From: Hormiphora californensis
Taxonomy: Eukaryota > Ctenophora > Tentaculata > Cydippida > Pleurobrachiidae
Reading direction: 5' to 3'
DNA: 64,000 nt
Assembly (NCBI GenBank): GCA_020137815.1
Contig: CM035351.1
Span: 8,396,743 to 8,460,742 of the forward strand
Positions 24,240 to 35,492 of this stretch are shown in pieces. Each line of letters starts with the position of its first letter. Position 1 is the first letter of the stretch. Both the position numbers and the translations under genes were made by a program. Below the pieces are notes generated by a model, which searched no databases, was not told where the DNA came from, and was given only the letters and a program-made list of their open reading frames with translations.

Positions 24240-24850
24240 GTTTAGCTATCTAGAAAGAGTGTCGTTAGTCAGGGGTGTTGAAAGTTGAAGGCAGAGTATT
24301 TACCTGAGTTAAACTAGGACTGGTAAACCTTAAATCTTTTGCATCGATTTCAATGGTCGTGTGTTGATAGGCACCCACGATTGCAAATTGTCCTCTATTG
24401 GTCAGTGGTCTGTCAATATTTCAGGTATTGCAAATGTAAAATAAGAGCAAGCTTGAGCAAATAGTCAGTCAGTAATGATAAATTGGTGACTTCTTCTAGC
24501 GGCTAGCCGTTAGTGTAAAAACTTGGCAAACGCGGCATAAGGTAGCGCTTTTCAAGTAAAAAACACCGAAAGAAATTAGAAAAGAAAAACTGATCGAGAA
24601 GAAAACTTCAAAAAGTTTGAAGAAGATGATATGAGTTGAACTGAGTAGTGCCGCGCGTCCGAAAATGCGTAGACAACATATCATTTTCGCGCGTAACATC
24701 ACTCCGGCGAGAGAAAGTTAACCGATCACTCTACGGTCTACTTCCATGGACTAGAGTTATGTGGGTATCTGACATTTTTCACAGCCATAGTGAATAATAC
24801 CAACTAAATGGTACAGTGGTGCTCCGTCATATCTATCGCCTCCCACAAAG
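24240..24850. other. Upstream region of SLC35B1, no gene seen
   Basis: No exon is supported. The likely promoter of SLC35B1 (minus strand) is here. Scattered CGCGCG motifs near 24650-24700 are the only GC-rich spots. Confidence 0.35.
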
Positions 24851-24858
24851 TTAAAGAG

Positions 24859-25196
24859 TAGTGTCTGACGGTGTATAAGGTCCAAATGAGGCACGGAGCT
24901 TTTCTGAATCAGCTTTTCAAGACGAATCCAACGCAACCGGAATTAGCTTTCTATCTTATCGGGAAGGTTCGGTTCACACACGCTCATTTTTAGTCATTTT
25001 TGCTGCGCGAGCCAATCAGAGGCCAGAATTTCGAAATCCAGCCCTCTGATTGGCTCACGCGGCTAAAAATGAAAAAAGTGAACCACACCTTCCCGATAAG
25101 ATAGAAAGCTAATTCCGGTTGCGTTGGATTCGTCTTGAAAAGCTGATTCAGAAAAGCTCCGTGCCTCATCTGGACCTTATACACCGTCAGACACTA
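24859..25196. mobile_element. hAT-type MITE, 338 bp, near-perfect palindrome
   Basis: The ends are TAGTGTCTGACGGTGTATAA and its inverted complement, and the inverted arms extend about 130-150 bp each. They are separated by a shorter inner stem (GAGCCAATCAGAGG ... CCTCTGATTGGCTC). An exact 8-bp direct repeat, TTAAAGAG, flanks it at 24851-24858 and 25197-25204. An 8-bp duplication with a TAGNG-type end is characteristic of hAT transposons. It has no coding capacity. Confidence 0.88.
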
Positions 25197-25295
25197 TTAA
25201 AGAGGCAAAGTCAAACTCAAATTTTGAGTCAAAATTAAACAGTTTAAATTTAAAAAGTAAAAGTAAAACAGAAAATTAAATCTCATGACTGTTTC

Positions 25296-26740
25296 TCACT
25301 GCAGTCCCATGACCTGCTCATAGCTCGGTGGTGGGGCATGATCACCATCTCCTCTGGGGTTCATTGATGTCATTTGGATTCCACCACTAGCCGAGGAGGG
25401 AGGTTGCCATGGAGACGAAGGAGACACAACTGGAGGTTGCCATGGAGACGAAGGAGACACAACTGGAGGTTGCCATGGAGACGAAGGAGACACACCTGGA
25501 GGTTGCCCATGCCATGGAGACGAAGGAGACTCCATTGGAGGGGCTGAGGGAAGAGGTTGAATGTTGCTATTGTGTGGTTGAATTGGGTTTACATACACCT
25601 CGCCAGCCGGCTCTCTCATCTCAGCACGAATCCTGGCAGTGTCCTGCACTGTCCTCCCTTCACTCACATGCGAGAGTTGGTCAGGGCTAATGCTAATATC
25701 AATGCTATCACGCCTGATAGTCCTCGCTTGTTGTGGTGGAGTCCTCGCTTAGTTGTGGTTGAGTCCCTCGCGGTATTATTTCGCTCCTTCCTTCTGCTAG
25801 ATTTAATGACCCCGCATAGAAAGCACGTCGCCGCCAGTAACCCCGCTACTACACCAAATGTTATCACGAATGTCTTCCTGATACAAACCAGGCTTAGAAA
25901 GTGTATCTCACCATCATTCCCACAACCTGGAGGCTGCACACAGGAGCTCACATTCATTGCACCGGGGTTGAGAGTCGTCATACCGTGAGGACAGGGCATA
26001 CATGTGTAGGAGGTGTAATTGTAATTGTAGGAGGTGTAGTTATAGGATGCCGTTAGATTCCTGTACTCTCCGATAGGACATGTTGTGCATGTGTTATTGC
26101 CCCTGTCCCAGAAATATCCAGATACATAGCACTCGCACCCATCGTAACCCCATCCAATTCCACTGGACCATCTAATGGGGTCAGAATAAGTTGGGCAATA
26201 AGTACAATAAGGGTACTGCTGTCCATCAGAGAACTGATCCCAGTCACACTTATCACAACCATAACCACTACTGACGAGTCCGTAACCAGGGTGACAGCCG
26301 CACGATAAAGTAGTGTAATACTGGGGTCCGTCACAATCTGTCTCGTTTATCTTAATGTAATAGCACCGCCTATATTCACATGTTAGGTTTGCTATCAGTG
26401 GGGCGATACTTCGAGCCCACAACCACTCCGAATCATAACCAAGATTCCCCGATGACTTGAATAAATGGAATTCATTGAGTTGGCAAATGTCAAGGGCTGT
26501 TTTGGAGTCTAAAGGAATGTCCACGCCGTTCACTCTCTGACATATATTTCGGTCGCGGTATGAAGAATAGGAGGTTCCAATCTGGGTCAAAAGAACACCA
26601 CGGTTCGAGAAAGTACTGCGACTACTGCGTATGTTGAGGTATATGGATTCCTCGGCACCAACTCCTTTCTTCAGTTTGAACTCATCTGAAACATTAGATG
26701 CATTAGTGAATAAATTATTCATTATCATTAGTAAAGCCAT
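25296..26740 (-). CDS. Cysteine-rich single-pass membrane protein with ephrin-receptor-like repeats and PPSY tail
   Basis: Exon 25668-26740 encodes an extracellular part with many Cys-x2-Cys motifs (CDKCDWDQF, CTYCPTY, CTTCPIGEYRNL, CMPCPHGMTTLNPGAMNVSS), like the GCC2/GCC3 ephrin-receptor-like repeat. Many NxS/T sites and one membrane helix (FVITFGVVAGLLAATCFLCG) follow. Joining across a 35-nt GTGAGT...CAG gap (25633-25667) keeps the frame and adds a proline-rich cytosolic tail: three or more copies of SPSSPWQPPVV, then PPPSYEQVMGLQ with a PPSY motif that could bind WW domains. The total is 469 residues. No signal peptide is seen at the 26740 ATG. A TTTCAG|ATGAG acceptor just inside it suggests that the true N-terminus is in an upstream exon not identified. 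The family is not recognised more precisely. Confidence 0.75.
25400..25530. repeat. 33-bp coding tandem repeat
   Basis: The unit GGTTGCCATGGAGACGAAGG... recurs three times at 33-bp spacing, with a diverged fourth copy. It encodes the SPSSPWQPPVV repeats in the cytosolic tail of the membrane protein. Confidence 0.85.
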
Positions 26741-27539
26741 GATTAAGTTCTAACCCTCCCTTTACATTTGGGGGCGGGGTGCCCAAAACACAGTCTAGCT
26801 GGGCAAGATTACGTGTGGTAAAATGGGCCCGGTATCACAGTCAACTATCAACTAGTAGCTATACTTGACTTGGTGAGATGAGTAGCTAGATCCCAGCTGC
26901 TAAGGCCCGGGAGGAGGAGAAGAACAAGAGGAAGGAGCAACATGATATATCGATAAAACATAAATGTAACCCGAGACAGAGAGAGAGGAAGTACGCTCCA
27001 TACAATAGCTGCGTTACAGTAGGACCTACCTACCGTGACGTCAAACCCAAAGTTAATTTTCTAGAATTTTCTAGAATATGAAAAGCCGAAATTATACCAG
27101 ATGACATCAACTTCTGACTTTGAATCGGCATAATTTTCAAGAATGTAGAACACGAGGCAACACATCTCACTCAACCCCCAGTCCCCAATCCTGTACCCAA
27201 TACAAAGGTAATAGGTACTAGGCAGTAGGCAGGACTATGAACTCACTGTCACTGTCACCCTGTACTCACCCTCACTGTCAGAGCATTGGCCCGACAGCCC
27301 TCCACCCCCACCCCACTTCACAGTGATGATGTCCGGTAATTGAGTCTCAATGAGTCTGTGTCTTCCTGTATTATCAGTAAGGTCCAACATGTGGGCCCAT
27401 ACATGCAGCACATACGATCACTAACTTGCTTGGCATATGAGATGTAGTACACGGCGTGGAATGTATTCACTGACTTTTACAGCCGACCTTTTTTGAAGGT
27501 GACACTAGTTGCCCTTTTCTACAAATCTTCTGGGCATGT
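26741..27539. other. Upstream of the membrane protein; dispersed short element
   Basis: A copy of the GTTCTAACCCTCCCTTTACA element lies at 26749-26800. No exon could be supported, though a signal-peptide exon for the minus-strand gene may be here. A GTCAGAGCATTGGCCCGAC motif occurs at 27288, one of four copies in the window. Confidence 0.4.
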
Positions 27540-27862
27540 CACGGCGTGCCTGGTGAAATTTTAACACGACCTAGCATGCGACGGGAAACCACCACTTGTA
27601 CGTGGTAGCTGAGGGTCTACAGAATGGCGCTACGGTGCGGGAAAAAACATTCCATTCCCTAAAATCTTTTTTTTTACTTTTATTTGATTTGGGTCAAAAT
27701 TGGCTATATTAAACGTGGTCCCGAAAAATCCATAATGACTTAGCACACGAAATATGTCACCCCTACCTATTTTTGCACGTAGAATCGATTGCCGTTGAAG
27801 TCGAATCTCTAAAATGACTGTAAATTGTAAAATGGTCAAAAGTTGATTTTTTACCATTTTTT

Positions 27863-29311
27863 CCCTGCCCGGGTGATTGCCGAAGGCAATCACCTGGGAT
27901 GATCTTTTTAGCACGCACGTGCTAAAAAGATCATTCAGGGTTTAGAAATCAGCAGATTGTGTAGTTAACTAAAAGTGTCCGTCCGTCCGTCCGTCACGGA
28001 CAACGCCTAACAACAAGTCTGCTCCTTCATAAAACTTTCATCTCACGCTTCGTCGATTCAACAAAGGAAATGATTAACATACATTGTGGCGCGCAATTAC
28101 TCGCTAATAGCACTTCCCACTATCACCTGAAATCACTTTGGGCGCCCTACAGCCATGCTATGAAGTAATAGAACGTCTTCCAAGCATGAAACTACTGTCA
28201 CACTAGTGACTCGAGTTGAGATGCGGTTAAAGTTGAAGCACTTGGTAACCAACTGGGGTCTCCTAAGCAACTGACTTGGTTGCCATAGCAACTGTCCTGG
28301 TTACCATAGGAACTGCTTTGGTTACCATAGCAACTGCCTTTGGTTACCATAGCAACTTACCTAGTTACCCTAGTAACCAACATCGCATCAGCCAAAAAAT
28401 GCTCTGAGCACAAAATTCATCAGGAAATCCAGTTTTGAAGCTTATTCATCAATTTTAAATCCATTTGGCAGGGAAACACCGCATTATGAATACATAATGC
28501 AATAATTCAAAATGACAACTTTTCTTGCTTATTTTCACCGTTTTGCCTACTTAAATTTTCTATAAATCAACGATCTGTTATTGGATTGGTATGAAATCTT
28601 GGATTTTAGTCGAAAATTGTCCCATAAACAACTTAAGCATGGTCCCGATTGACCATTTCAATCAGAAGTTTGTCGAAAATGCCAAAATCCAAAAAACAAG
28701 AAAATCAAGTTACGGTTCTCCTAGTTGGCAGATTTCAACAATTTGCCCAAATCTAACCATAAATCGGATATACACGAAAACTTGGTTCTTGGTAGAACAA
28801 GATTAATTGCATTATGTTCTAACATAATGCTGAATTTCCCTGCCATGCTGTCAGAGCATTGGCCTGACCCATTCTCGTTCGCGCGAGAACTGTGGTCAGA
28901 GCATTGGCCTGACAGCTGCCATGTGAATCTATGAAGAAAGGAAATCATGACCAGATCCGCTGTAGCAGCAAGCGGGACACAAAATCCCGATCATTTATAT
29001 ATCACACAAACAGTATAGAGCAAATCCTTGTGTTTTAGTAGCACTAAATTGCGCACCACGCCGCCACATTGCGCGCCACACATTTCCTGAAAATGTGCCA
29101 ATGAAGTGGTTTATGAAGGAGCAGCTCGTAACTGTGTGCGCGGCTCTTGTTGCTACACCGTTGCCCCTCGCAACTAAAGTGTGACCAAAATGGTCCCTCT
29201 ACCGATTAGTTAGTATACCAAAATGTCGTTTTCGAATTCTAACCCTGCTATGCCTTTTTACAAAGTAAAAAGGCATCCGGGTGAATGCCGAAGGCATTCA
29301 CCCGGGCAGGG
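27863..29311. mobile_element. Nested TIR element with hairpin ends
   Basis: The left end is CCCTGCCCGGGTGATTGCCG and the right end its inverted form, ...CATTCACCCGGGCAGGG. The terminal bases also form their own hairpins (GTGATTGCCGAAGGCAATCAC; GTGAATGCCGAAGGCATTCAC). Further inside, TCTGCTCCTTCATAAAA is matched inversely by TTTATGAAGGAGCAG. The element carries an X-box-like cluster and two GTCAGAGCATTGGCCTGAC motifs. No coding region was found. Confidence 0.7.
28255..28385. repeat. Cluster of RFX X-box-like palindromes
   Basis: About 25-bp units contain GTTGCCATAGCAAC, GTTACCATAGGAAC, GTTACCATAGCAAC (twice) and GTTACCCTAGTAAC. They match the RFX X-box pattern GTYNCCATRGYAAC. The cluster lies inside the nested TIR element. 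Confidence 0.7.
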
Positions 29312-29389
29312 AAAAAATAACCATTTTAACGATTGGCACTAGTTTCAAATTCCTATCTCAACGTTTTCAATGGTTTAGGGGCCAAAAAA

Positions 29390-30156
29390 GGTCAAAAGTT
29401 GATTTTTTACCATTTTTTGGAGGTTTTTGGCCCCTAAACCATTGAAAACGTTGAGATAGGAATTTGAAACTAGTGCCAATCGTTAAAATGGTCATTTTTC
29501 TACCAAGAACCAAGTTTTCGTGTATATCCGATTTATGGTTAGATTTGGGCAAATTGTTGAAATCTGCCAACTAGGAGAACCGTAACTTGATTTTCTTGTT
29601 TTTTGGATTTTGGCATTTTCGACAAACTTCTGATTGAAATGGTCAATCGGGACCATGCTTAAGTTGTTTATGGGACAATTTTCGACTAAAATCCAAGATT
29701 TCATACCAATCCAATAACAGATCGTTGATTTATAGAAAATTTAAGTAGGCAAAACGGTGAAAATAAGCAAGAAAAGTTGTCATTTTGACCGTTTTGCCTA
29801 CTTAAATTTTCTATAAATCAACGATCTGTTATTGGATTGGTATGAAATCTTGGATTTTAGTCGAAAATTGTCCCATAAACAACTTAAGCATGGTCCCGAT
29901 TGACCATTTCAATCAGAAGTTTGTCGAAAATGCCAAAATCCAAAAAACAAGAAAATCAAGTTACGGTTCTCCTAGTTGGCAGATTTCAACAATTTGCCCA
30001 AATCTAACCATAAATCGGATATACACGAAAACTTGGTTCTTGGTAGAAAAATGACCATTTTAACGATTGGCACTAGTTTCAAATTCCTATCTCAACGTTT
30101 TCAATGGTTTAGGGGCCAAAAACCTCCAAAAAATGGTAAAAAATCAACTTTTGACC
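29390..30156. repeat. Long inverted repeat, 369-bp arms
   Basis: Left arm 29390-29758 and right arm 29788-30156 appear to be perfect reverse complements at every place I compared, with a 29-bp spacer. The spacer is itself the reverse complement of the sequence that flanks the same unit at about 28510, so the left arm and spacer are one inverted copy joined to a direct copy. Such a structure would extrude as a cruciform or transcribe into a long hairpin. Confidence 0.9.
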
Positions 30157-30731
30157 ATTTTACAGTCATTTTAGAGATTCGACTTCAACGGCAATCGATT
30201 CTACGTGCAAAAATAGGTAGGGGTGACATATTTCGTGTGCTAAGTCATTATGGATTTTTCGGGACCACGTTTAATATAGCCAATTTTGACCCAAATCAAA
30301 TAAAAGTAAAAAAAAAAGATTTTAGGGAATGGAATGTTTTTTCCCGCACCGTAGCGCCATTCTGTAGACCCTCAGCTACCACGTACAAGTGGTGGTTTCC
30401 CGTCGCATGCTAGGTCGTGTTAAAATTTCACCAGGCACTCCGTGATGTGTTGTGTTGTGTGAGTCACACATTGTGTGACCCTATGTTTAGTACTTCACAG
30501 AGGTAACGGGTTGCTAAGGTGGGGTAACCGGATTACTAGGGGTCAGGGGAATCTAACCAAGTTACTAGGGCCTAGGGTAACCAACAATTACCAACATTTT
30601 TTAGTTTCTACCTCAAATTCCGGTGGAAGGCATTACTATATGGATAAGCAGATTAGCAGATTAGTTTTGACCTAAACCCCGTGGAGGAGAGGGAAACATC
30701 CTTCAGAAACCACAAAGATATATCTGATTGT

Positions 30732-30778
30732 GAACTACAAAAGAAGCGCGTCGAGTCGACACGCTTCTTTTGTAGTTC
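30732..30778. repeat. Perfect hairpin, 17-bp arms
   Basis: GAACTACAAAAGAAGCG at 30732-30748 is complementary to CGCTTCTTTTGTAGTTC at 30762-30778. The loop contains GTCGAGTCGAC. Confidence 0.85.
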
Positions 30779-31590
30779 GACACTGTCGACCGCCCAATCT
30801 TGTGGCCATGCCGGAGTGTATTCTTACACACACGGGGAGAGGGAGAGCAATATTATATGGTGTACTGTCCACTGCTTTAGACCATCTTTAGCGCACATGC
30901 ATGAGTACATTTTCACACACTACCAAGTGTTCCAGGTAGCTTTCTCTCTCTTTCCCTCCCCACTGTGTTGAAGATTGCATGCGGTTTATTCTAGGAATTT
31001 TCCCTTTCTACATGGCTGCTTTGTACGTGCTATAGGGACGTGTCCCCTTCGGGCCTTGAAATAACAAACCGTCTTCTTACATCTTTATCCTTGTGAAACG
31101 TGTTGTTATTCAACAACTTGAAACACCGAGGAATCCACTCTGATCTCTCTCTCTCTATCTCTGAGATGATCTTAGCTGTAGCTGTAGCCTCCTGAGACTC
31201 TCAGTGAGAGATGATTCTCCATCCTAATTCCTATATTGTATGTGATTCTTTAATTCTGAGTTCCCGTTGCCAATAGAGACGTGGACCTACCGAGAGATCA
31301 GCTAGGATCTAAAATGTGTTCCTGATGCTGCACCTACTAGAATTCATCCTGTCTCTTTTCTATTCTAAATATCAGTCTCTATATTGTTTGGGGTGAGAGA
31401 GGAATGAGGGGAGAGAGAAAGAGAGGGAGAGAGAAAGATAGTGAATAAAATGCAATCTTCATGTTCTCATGACCAGTGATTACATTATTAAAGTCCGTGT
31501 GTGCGATGAGCGATGCTTGCTTGGCAGTCACATATTAATTTTAGCGAAACACTCATATCAATCTCTCTCTCTCTCCCTCTCCCTCTAGCG

Positions 31591-31711
31591 GGTTGGCCGA
31601 TCGATGGAACGGGCAAGGAAGGGAGATAGAGAGAGAAAGAGATCAGAGAGGCCTCTCTCTCTTTCTCTCTCTCTATCTCCCTTCCTTGCCCGTTCCATCG
31701 ATCGGCCAACC
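31591..31711. repeat. 121-bp palindrome
   Basis: The arms start GGTTGGCCGATCGATGGAAC and end in its complement. They are nearly perfect and meet at GAGAGGCCTCTC around 31651 with no spacer. A GA/CT-rich inner part adjoins a unique outer part. Confidence 0.88.
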
Positions 31712-32282
31712 TCATCTTCTAAGTAAAGAGAAGCCATTATCCCATAAGGGGGTAATCGATACCAATGACTATCCTTGACTTCCTTTCTGTCACACATCCC
31801 TATATCGTTTTCTGTTGTTGACTAAAGGGAAGAGGGATCTTCACCTCTTACTCAACAAGTTTTCTGTATTTTGTTAGGGCCGAGAGCTGTTTTCATCTCT
31901 GACTCTTCACCCCATCTTCCTTCCTGTTGCTCATGCTCATACTGTATTACTGTGCATTCCAATCTTCCTGGCTCTCTGATCTCTCTCGTATAAAGATACT
32001 CAATGACCTCCATGACAGCTGGATAAATGCCAGATAACATTGTTGGGGTCTTTTCTGTCTTCTGATTGTAATACATTGTTGTTATGTTCTAACCCTCCCT
32101 TTACATTTGCGGGACTTGCGAAAGGCAGTCTAGCTTGGTACATTGTACAGTGTGACAAATGACGTGTTTAGGGGGGTTGGGAATCAAGAAAAATGAGATG
32201 TGTGTGATGTAGTACAACACATTGAATGTGGTGCACAGTTATCATGCGATGCACACATAGAAATGTGCTGACAGGACACGAG

Positions 32283-32295
32283 GAGAGAGAGAGGG

Positions 32296-32362
<67 letters not shown>
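32283..32362. repeat. (GA)n microsatellite
   Basis: An almost uninterrupted AG dinucleotide run of about 80 bp. Confidence 0.95.
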
Positions 32363-32363
<1 letters not shown>

Positions 32364-32702
32364 TAAGGAGAAAGCTTGTATAAGATTTCACCTCCTTGTT
32401 TTTTCTAGTGACTGTTATACTGTATACAACTCTCCACTTCGAAGACTTGACTTCTCTTCTTTACTGTTTGATACTGTGTGCCCTTGTTGAGTAAGTGTGC
32501 CCATGTTTACAAAATATAAATTAGTACTTAGTTAGGTATGAGGTAGTTTGTTGACAAAAAGCTGCCTATACTACAAAACTACAAAGGTCTTTTGTCGAGT
32601 GTCGACCATTGTGTGACAAAAGGACACTACTAGGTCCCAGGGACAGTGGCCGGAAGCAACAATGCCTACTCAATGTTGCAATATAAAGTGTGACAATCTG
32701 TA

Positions 32703-32764
32703 TAGTATTCTGAATAATGAGTTCAGAGCAAGAATTTGCTCTGAACTCATTATTCAGAATACTA
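32703..32764. repeat. 62-bp palindrome
   Basis: TAGTATTCTGAATAATGAGT... is mirrored exactly around a 3-4 base centre (GAA) near 32733. The arms are about 29 bp. Confidence 0.9.
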
Positions 32765-32957
32765 ATTAATCTCTCCTTAACCGAGTTCTGCCCGTGTATG
32801 TGTGAGATTCCCCATTAAACTGTTGTACAGAGGGCGTGTGTGTGTGTTGATCACCAGAAGGAGATATCAAAATTACTTCCCTTTAATCTGTATAGTTTTT
32901 TAGCTTTCTTTCACTGTAAGCCACGTTAGCTCTGTTTTGTAGTAGAGGAATTGTACG

Positions 32958-34063
32958 ATGACTGAGAAGCATGAGGAGGTAGTGCGGAATCTGAACGATC
33001 AACTTTCACTCCTCACAGAAGAAATCGTGAGTGTAACCCGGAGAATCGTATTTTACCTCTCTATCTCTTTTTTTTTGTTGCTTGGAACCAAACATGAACT
33101 ATCGCTATTTACAGCAATAGTTCATGTTTCGTTTCACTTATATCCCACGGAAAAGCTCATCAGCGTTCCCCGAGTTATTTACCCATCCCCAGATCACTAG
33201 ATCACCTAATTTAAATATCCCGTATTGGCAGGCCTACCTGAAGGGAGACGACATTGAGCTGATAAAGAGGCTAATCCAGCTGCACATCATGATATCTCGT
33301 CAGAAGAGAGAGGACGCTAAGTATGCTGCACTAGAGGAGTTAATGGAGGACCAGGGAGAGGATGATGGAGAGGGGAGACCGTCACAACATCATGAACCAA
33401 CTGTAGATGATGTGGAGAGAGAGGTATGGGGGGTTATCATGTGACATATCACGTGCTAGCATATTTAGTCATTTGCCTACTAGGATATCCCTGCTTACCT
33501 AGTTGGGATCGATGCATTGAACACACGCTCTGACTTGACATTAGTGACATTGACTGTGACACAAGCACACTTATATACAAACACACACGACCTAGTTATC
33601 GGAGTATCTCCATGGTCGGATGAGGGGTGCCTGTAGGGAGGAGAGACAGGACATACTGGAGGTACTACACGACATCAAGATAGCTAGAGCGGCCAACAGA
33701 CGGGCAGCTGCCACATCCAGACAGACTAGTGACAGTGCCGTGACAGCAGGGACAGACCAGGCTAGGATGCCGAGCATTAGCACAATTGTACGGTCTCACA
33801 GCTTCAGCACTAGCAGACTTGGTATATGAGACATGATATTAGAACACTGATTTATATGCATTAACCTTTCACTAAACTTTGAGAGAAATTGAAGGCCTGT
33901 AAGTTCAAGAAATATTCTTAAACTGCCTCCATTAGAATCGAATGGTAATAAAATGTTAATCTGTATTAATCCGTGTTTATAATTAACACATTAACCAACC
34001 CACCAACCAACCAATGTTACAGGCACAGCGGATGACTTCATCCTTGGTCGAGATAATAACTAG
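32958..34063 (+). CDS. Small coiled-coil protein, four exons, family not recognised
   Basis: Exons 32958-33026, 33232-33423, 33596-33821 and 34023-34063 have good GT/AG sites and join in phase to 175 residues. The N-terminal 60 or so residues are predicted coiled coil by heptad spacing (VVRNLNDQLSLLTEEI, then YLKGDDIELIKRLIQLHIMI). An acidic stretch follows (LEELMEDQGEDDGEG), then a second helical part (EERQDILEVLHDIKIARAAN) and a Ser/Thr-rich C-terminus ending ADDFILGRDNN. It has no signal or membrane segment. TTTTGTAG lies 15 nt before the ATG, like a splice acceptor. Intron 1 holds a 36-bp hairpin (33093-33128). The consistent phases make it a real gene; function unknown. Confidence 0.72.
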
Positions 34064-35492
34064 ATCAGGCCCGAGACCCATGAAGAGACCCACCCGGAAA
34101 GCAAAACAAACTGTTTTATGAGAGATGTACAGATACGTGAACAGTGATTTTAATATATGAACCATTTTAACAGTGTGTGTGTTTTGTGGATTATTTTGTA
34201 CATGTCATGTGTGTTAATTCATATACCCCAAAAAACCTTCAGTTTTTTGTTGTTGTAAACAGTGAGATATCATCAAGTAACTGAGCCGTTGGACATGATC
34301 CGTAGCTGGCGGGTGCAAGTGAGATGACGGGGTGACGTACTATGTGGGATGGTCATGATCGACCTGCAGTAGACAGGACGGCTCTAAATCAGGGGCAAGA
34401 TCTTCAAGGTAACCCTCAGCCACACAGCCATCGCATCAGCTAACTTAACCACGGATCTGAGATCTCTCTGTTCATTGCAGCTGAATAGTTGTGGTAGATC
34501 GATAAAGGCAGGTCAGTAGCTAAGCAATTGGTAACTGTATTTTCAATATGTGCAACATGAATAGAATGGTGAATAGAAGGATACGTATCTAAGAACTATA
34601 TGTTTAATGACCACATATTTTCTGTTACCGCATATCATGAGTGTTTGTGACCTATTGAAGCCAGTTGGTGATTTAGCTTAGCAACCCCCAAAACAGTCAT
34701 TTTGTCAGATCCACATTCCAGAATCATATCCCGGAATCATATCACTTCTGCTGTGAAACAAGAGACTTAACTAGAGACTTTTTTAATAATAATGCGATTT
34801 TTAATAATGCGAAACGCTGACGCGCACTTAATTCCATTTCTGTGTGCTAAATTCTGTTCCTGACAATCTTAAGACTTGATCCTGGAAGTATCGGAAAGAT
34901 AATTTTAAGACCTTTTTAATGCAACCAAGATCAAGTCTTAATCTTATCAGGAGCCAGAGATATGATAGAAACAACCGAAAAAAAAACTTTCCCACGATGC
35001 GTGTGAAAGTTTTTTGCGTGCCCCCGGTTCGCATTATTAAAAGTTGTGAAAGTATTGGCATTCAGAGTTACCCTGTTCTGCAGAATTCTGCTCTCACCTT
35101 CCCACCTTCCAAACTGCTTACTCGACAACTTGCTACCCGATTAACTCTCTTCTTCGCTATATTGAAATAGTTTAATTGGACAATTGTCTTAGTTCTTAAA
35201 ACGGGACTCGATATTTAAAGCTTAGAAAGGCCTCTTTTTTCTTTCTAAAATTACCGTTAATAAAGAGAGAAAGTTACGTTATCAACCTCCCCGTAGAGAG
35301 AGAGCGAGAGAGCGAGCTCTTTTTGTCTAACAATTAACTCTTTAAGTATATTAACAGCTCCAGACCATGACCTTATTGACCAGTTAAATTTTAGAGCTGT
35401 CAGGTCTATTGATTTCTAGAGGTTCTCTACTTTGTTGAGTAAAAACAGCCTGTTTTGTACACGTGTAGATCACTACATCTCGTCAGCTGAAC
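34064..35492. other. Intergenic, no gene seen
   Basis: The 3' UTR of the coiled-coil gene starts here. Otherwise AT-rich, with a GA-rich tract near 35295-35320 and a partial inverted repeat around 34868-34945 (ACTTGATC / GATCAAGT). I see no supported exon. Confidence 0.4.

Larger units (their letters stand above)
27540..30444. mobile_element. 2.9-kb composite foldback element
   Basis: Outer inverted repeats of about 315-323 bp lie at 27540-27862 and 30130-30444. They end CACGGCGTGCCTGGTG... and ...CACCAGGCACTCCGTG, with ATGT directly outside both ends as a possible 4-bp target duplication. Inside are a second TIR element (27863-29311) and three copies of one unit containing GATCTGTTATTGGATTGG: direct at about 28509-28797, inverted at 29495-29787, direct at 29788-30051. 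No transposase is visible. The ORFs here of 67-145 residues are copies of the same non-coding repeat in both orientations. Confidence 0.82.
30445..32957. other. Non-coding stretch with three strong hairpins and a GA microsatellite
   Basis: No gene is seen. Contents: hairpin 30732-30778, long palindrome 31591-31711, a copy of the GTTCTAACCCTCCC element at 32083-32140, a (GA)n tract at about 32283-32362, and palindrome 32703-32764. Sense and antisense ORFs across the palindromes are mirror images and are not genes. Confidence 0.6.

Noticed and set aside
25296-25667. Separate small proline-rich gene starting at 25667
   Set aside because: It would begin with GTG, and the frame joins the upstream membrane protein across a GTGAGT...CAG gap. 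It is better read as that protein's cytosolic tail.
28591-30413. Five ORFs with the same peptide (MKSWILVENC..., MADFNNLPKS...) in both orientations
   Set aside because: They are copies of one non-coding repeat unit read from both strands. The same DNA gives two unrelated peptides, and neither shows domain features.
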